A stretch of 64,000 bases of DNA from Stenogyne calaminthoides. Taxonomy: Eukaryota > Streptophyta > Magnoliopsida > Lamiales > Lamiaceae. Positions 61,067 through 64,000 of the stretch are shown here, piece after piece. The stretch covers positions 6,209,638 through 6,273,637 of the forward strand of contig JBBCBC010000031.1 of assembly GCA_037126765.1 (NCBI GenBank), in the 5' to 3' direction. Both the position numbers and the translations under genes were made by a program. Under the pieces are notes generated by a model. It was not told the DNA's origin. It saw only the letters and a program-made list of their open reading frames with translations, and did no database searches. How positions within the stretch are numbered: the stretch's first letter is position 1; each line of letters opens with the position of its first letter.

Positions 61067-62144
61067 TGTAATGCCCCAAAACTGGCGCCACTCTACTTAG
61101 GGTAAAAATCATTTGTCGTTAAAAGAATTTAAAATTTAACACGTGAAGTGATTAAAGCGGAAGAACACATCATGAAAACACGAGCTATTTTTTTTTTCCT
61201 ATTTCTTATTTGATTGCCCTATCATGCTTGTGCCTAACTCGTGTCTTACCCACATTTCTAAGTCAAACACATGCTTAAATAAGTCAATTCCAAGAGTAAG
61301 TTAACGTGCACGTAAATATTTTATAAATAGGTGTTAAAGGGTTGACAGATTATCCTTGAAGTCCTTACATAATTTAAATCCATAGTTTGAGTCATATTAA
61401 TACTTAATTCGCTTCATACATATTTATTTTTTTTAAACACTTTGAGTAAGATTAATAGAGCCTCCCCAGTCAGTCACGCATCCGCTCCGTCATCAATAGG
61501 ACCTGAAAGAGTTAAAGTAGCATCATGATTCTTCTCCCGAAGGGGAAGCCCAGTGGGATAACATTTTAAGTACAATCACATTAAAAAGATTAATTAGCAC
61601 GTAATACGAGTACACGTCAAGATCCGTAGACCTGACTCAGCTTCATCTCACACAGATCAGCTTACTTATTGCACACAGCTTAGCATAGCCCGTCTGCTTG
61701 CATTATTTCACACAGAGAGATCAGTTTCATTTGACACAGATCAGCTTACTCATTTCACACAGAGCATAGTCTGTAGACCTGCCTGCTCATATCAACACAC
61801 AATTTAATCCAACTAATGTAAAAGTAATTAAATGTTACCCACTTTCTTGATTTTGGATGTTGCGGGGTAGCTTCCTCAGAGTCTGGCTGTTTCGTACTAG
61901 AAGGGTTCTTGAATCCTCAGTGATCCTTGGAAGATGCAGAATATTGATGGTTTGGAGAAAATCTTTTAGAAAGAAGAAAGAGCGCAGAAAGAGGGGGAGA
62001 GAAAATGAAGAAGTGTTGGGATAAATAAGTCATGCGTATGGAAGTAAAAGAAATATGCAGAAATATAATCATTATAACCGGTTTTCCAAGAACAAAATCT
62101 TATTGTATCTTTTATTTTCTTTTTATTTTTCTTTTTATTTTATA

Positions 62145-62179
<35 letters not shown>

Positions 62180-62599
62180 GTATCTATTTATTATTATCAT
62201 ATTATTATATATATATTAATATATATATGTATATATATTTTAAAATTTTATCCAAAGTGTGTACATATATAAATGAATATATATATATATATATACGCAT
62301 TATCTACCCAAGGAATATTATTTTACCATAATTAATAATAAGTTTTATCATACAAATTTTAAAATTAACTTGCCCCTTTTTCCTTGTCTGCTGGTGTCGA
62401 GTGAGTCACAATCGAGCCCGGCCTCTTGAGTATGCTATCCTACAAAACTCTTAAAACTTCATTGAAAACGTTAGCTCTTAAATTAAATAAACCATAAGCT
62501 TCCAATTAGAAAAATAATTCCAAGACTTAAATGCTTAAATAAATTATCAAATTGTTTAAATCATGAAATGAAAATTTTATAAAGGAACGGGGTGTTACA
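61067..62599 (-). repeat. 5' LTR of the gypsy element (sense minus)
   Basis: 1533 bp, uninterrupted. It has an extra CACACAGAGAGATCAGTTTCATTT-type short duplication near 61710-61735 relative to the left copy and a longer TA microsatellite. Otherwise close to the left LTR. Confidence 0.93.
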
Positions 62600-62689
62600 T
62601 TTATAATTAGGGTGAACTGTTACAATTGATTTGGGTGGGCTGATGGGCAAATTTTAAAAAATTTCACTACAAAAAAACATTGATTTAGC

Positions 62690-62985
62690 TAGGGCAATTA
62701 AAGAGGGAAAGAGAACCCTCGGTATTTAACTAGGGTTTTAACGAGGGATACACTGAGCGAGGGTTTTAACGAGGAAAAACCCTCGTTAAATTCAACGAGG
62801 GTACAATCCCTCGTTAAAGTCGTCGCAAAAGTCAATGAGGGCAGAGCACCCTCGAAAAGGCCGTCGTTAATTTGCCGAGGGCGCTGCCCCCCTCGGTAAA
62901 CACAGCGCGTGGGCTTTGACTAGGGCAGTGCCCCCTCGCCAATCGCTGCTCTGACGCGCCCTGCACGAGGCACGTTTGCCGAGGG
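62690..62985. repeat. CACTA subterminal repeats
   Basis: About 14 copies of the hexamer CGAGGG or its complement CCCTCG, several arranged as palindromes (AACGAGGGTACAATCCCTCG). In En/Spm-type elements such subterminal motifs bind the TNPA-type protein. Confidence 0.75.
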
Positions 62986-63017
62986 CACCTACACTCATTA
63001 ATGCACTCGCCAACTCC

Positions 63018-63024
63018 TATATAA
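63018..63024 (+). promoter_or_regulatory. TATA box of the CACTA transcript
   Basis: TATATAA just after CAACTCC. The downstream leader is C/T-rich and ends GCCAAAG|GTATGT at 63090, a likely first splice donor. Confidence 0.6.
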
Positions 63025-63280
63025 GAACCATTTTTCAGCTCATTTCCCCCCTTTGCTGCTCCCCTTTGCTGGCGAAAACCGAAGCCAAAGGTATGTTTTT
63101 TTTATATTATTTTTTTTAAAATTTTTTGTTGTCGTTTAATTATTTTTGTTGTTTAATATTTGTATTAGCTAGTTGTTTTGTATTAGTAGCATAGCTCAAT
63201 ATGTTTTGTTATTGTATTATTTGTTTAATTATTTAGTATTAATTGATTTAATATTGTTTAGTATTTAATTATTATTTTAG

Positions 63281-63344
63281 AGGAGAGGAGATTGAGTGGA
63301 GCTAGGCGAAAGCTTTGGAGAGTAGTCCATTTTGTCAATTTGAG
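63281..63344 (+). other. Probable non-coding exon 2 of the CACTA transcript
   Basis: Bounded by ATTTTAG|AGGAGAG and TTTGAG|GTAAAT. The next acceptor, TTGTTGTAG, is at 63780. The long T/A-rich spans between are introns. Confidence 0.45.
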
Positions 63345-64000
63345 GTAAATATTAGTTATTTAATTAATTAGTATTAATATATTGTGTATTTAGTATTATT
63401 TGTTTATGTATCTAGCTAGTATTAGTTGTATTAGGTTAAATTTTAATTTAATTTATCTTAATTAAATTTGGTTGATAATTGTTTAGTTGTTTCGTGTAAT
63501 ATTTTAAATTTGATTGATAATTGATAATTTTATATTTTAAGTATATTTTAGTTTAATTATATAGTTTAGTGTAATATTATTGTAGTGTATATTTTAGTTT
63601 AATTTTCTTGATAGTTGCATATTTAGTAATATTTAGCTTAATTTAGTATTAGTTTAATTTATCTTATTTGTGTGTATATAATATTAATTAATTGTTTAAT
63701 TATTTAGTATTATTTAATATATTAATTACGTTGGAGTGGAGGGATTGATGTTGATGAATGTTGATTATTGCTTGTTGTAGAACATGTGTGTCCGACTTTA
63801 TTGATTTTAATTGATTAAGCCAGAAATGGATGCACGTAGGATCTTGATTAATTGGGGAATACGATAAAATAAGACGAAACTCTGCCGAAATTTTTAAAAA
63901 ATATTAATTATTAATTAGGCTTTTGAATACTAAATAATTCGTAAATATTTTAAAAAGGTAATTGATATGGATTATTCCATCCGTTTACGTTGGATGTATG

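Larger units (their letters stand above)
51279..62599 (-). mobile_element. Ty3/gypsy retrotransposon, near complete, with extra ORF and nested Helitron
   Basis: LTRs begin TGTAACGCCCC/TGTAATGCCCC and end GGGGTGTTACA. The exact target duplication TTTAT lies at 51274-51278 and 62600-62604. Sense is minus: tRNA-Met primer site at 61051-61063, then an uninterrupted 245-codon ORF, then a single gag-pol frame with stops, then the polypurine tract at 54931-54946. Domain order protease, RT, RNase H, integrase identifies Ty3/gypsy. A WNMH...KEEATWE tail resembles the chromodomain end of chromoviruses (Tekay/Del-like), a tentative lineage. The left LTR contains a 2154-bp Helitron. Without it the element is 9167 bp. 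Confidence 0.92.
62665..64000 (+). mobile_element. Left end of a CACTA (En/Spm) transposon, continues past the window
   Basis: Starts CACTACAAAAAAACATTG, the canonical CACTA terminus, preceded by TTT (possible 3-bp target duplication). A subterminal block of inverted CGAGGG/CCCTCG motifs follows. Then come a TATA box and exon-intron-like structure typical of the 5' end of the transposase transcript. No TNP2/TNPA coding sequence is yet reached. The first ATGs open only short frames (63784: 6 codons; 63826: about 13 codons), so this copy may be damaged or the coding exon lies beyond 64000. Confidence 0.85.

Overview
This is nuclear DNA from a flowering plant, most likely a eudicot. Three plant genes with plant-type exon structure are present, and the rest is AT-rich and full of plant transposable elements. 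The species cannot be named from the sequence. No bacterial, organellar or CRISPR features and no RNA genes were seen.

Host genes. (1) Positions 1-3967, minus strand: a pectin galacturonosyltransferase of the GAUT13/14 type. Five coding exons are readable and the C-terminal part lies off the left edge. (2) 18060-19515, minus: a BAG8-like co-chaperone gene with an IQ motif and a BAG domain, in two exons. (3) 44125-45567, minus: UDP-glucose 6-dehydrogenase, 480 residues, intronless CDS, with an intron in the 5' leader. GAUT and UGD belong to one cell-wall route: UGD makes UDP-glucuronate, which is converted to the UDP-galacturonate used by GAUT enzymes.

Mobile layer, left to right. A decayed pogo/Lemi1-like DNA transposon with TA target duplications (6212-8383). 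Several small inverted-repeat elements (MITEs). A non-autonomous LTR element with a 5-bp target duplication (11379-17825) that carries four kinds of internal repeat and no gag-pol. LINE and RNase H fragments and a decayed hAT element (20.3-25.6 kb). A nested complex (25734-42481): an LTR element with a spliced gag-like gene hosts two solo LTRs and one full-length Ty1/copia element of the same family. A degenerate retroelement (47.4-50.4 kb). A Ty3/gypsy element (51279-62599, TSD TTTAT) with an extra intact 245-residue ORF upstream of gag and a Helitron inside one LTR. The left end of a CACTA transposon (62665 onward) runs off the right edge.

The strongest leads are the uninterrupted ORF upstream of gag, the repeat-filled non-autonomous element, the MITE that appears to supply the BAG8 stop codon, the precisely delimited Helitron, and the two splice-consistent introns in the gag-like gene of the nested host element. 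Repeat copies show clustered local differences that could be real divergence or consensus-calling error, so frameshift counts in mobile elements should be read with caution.
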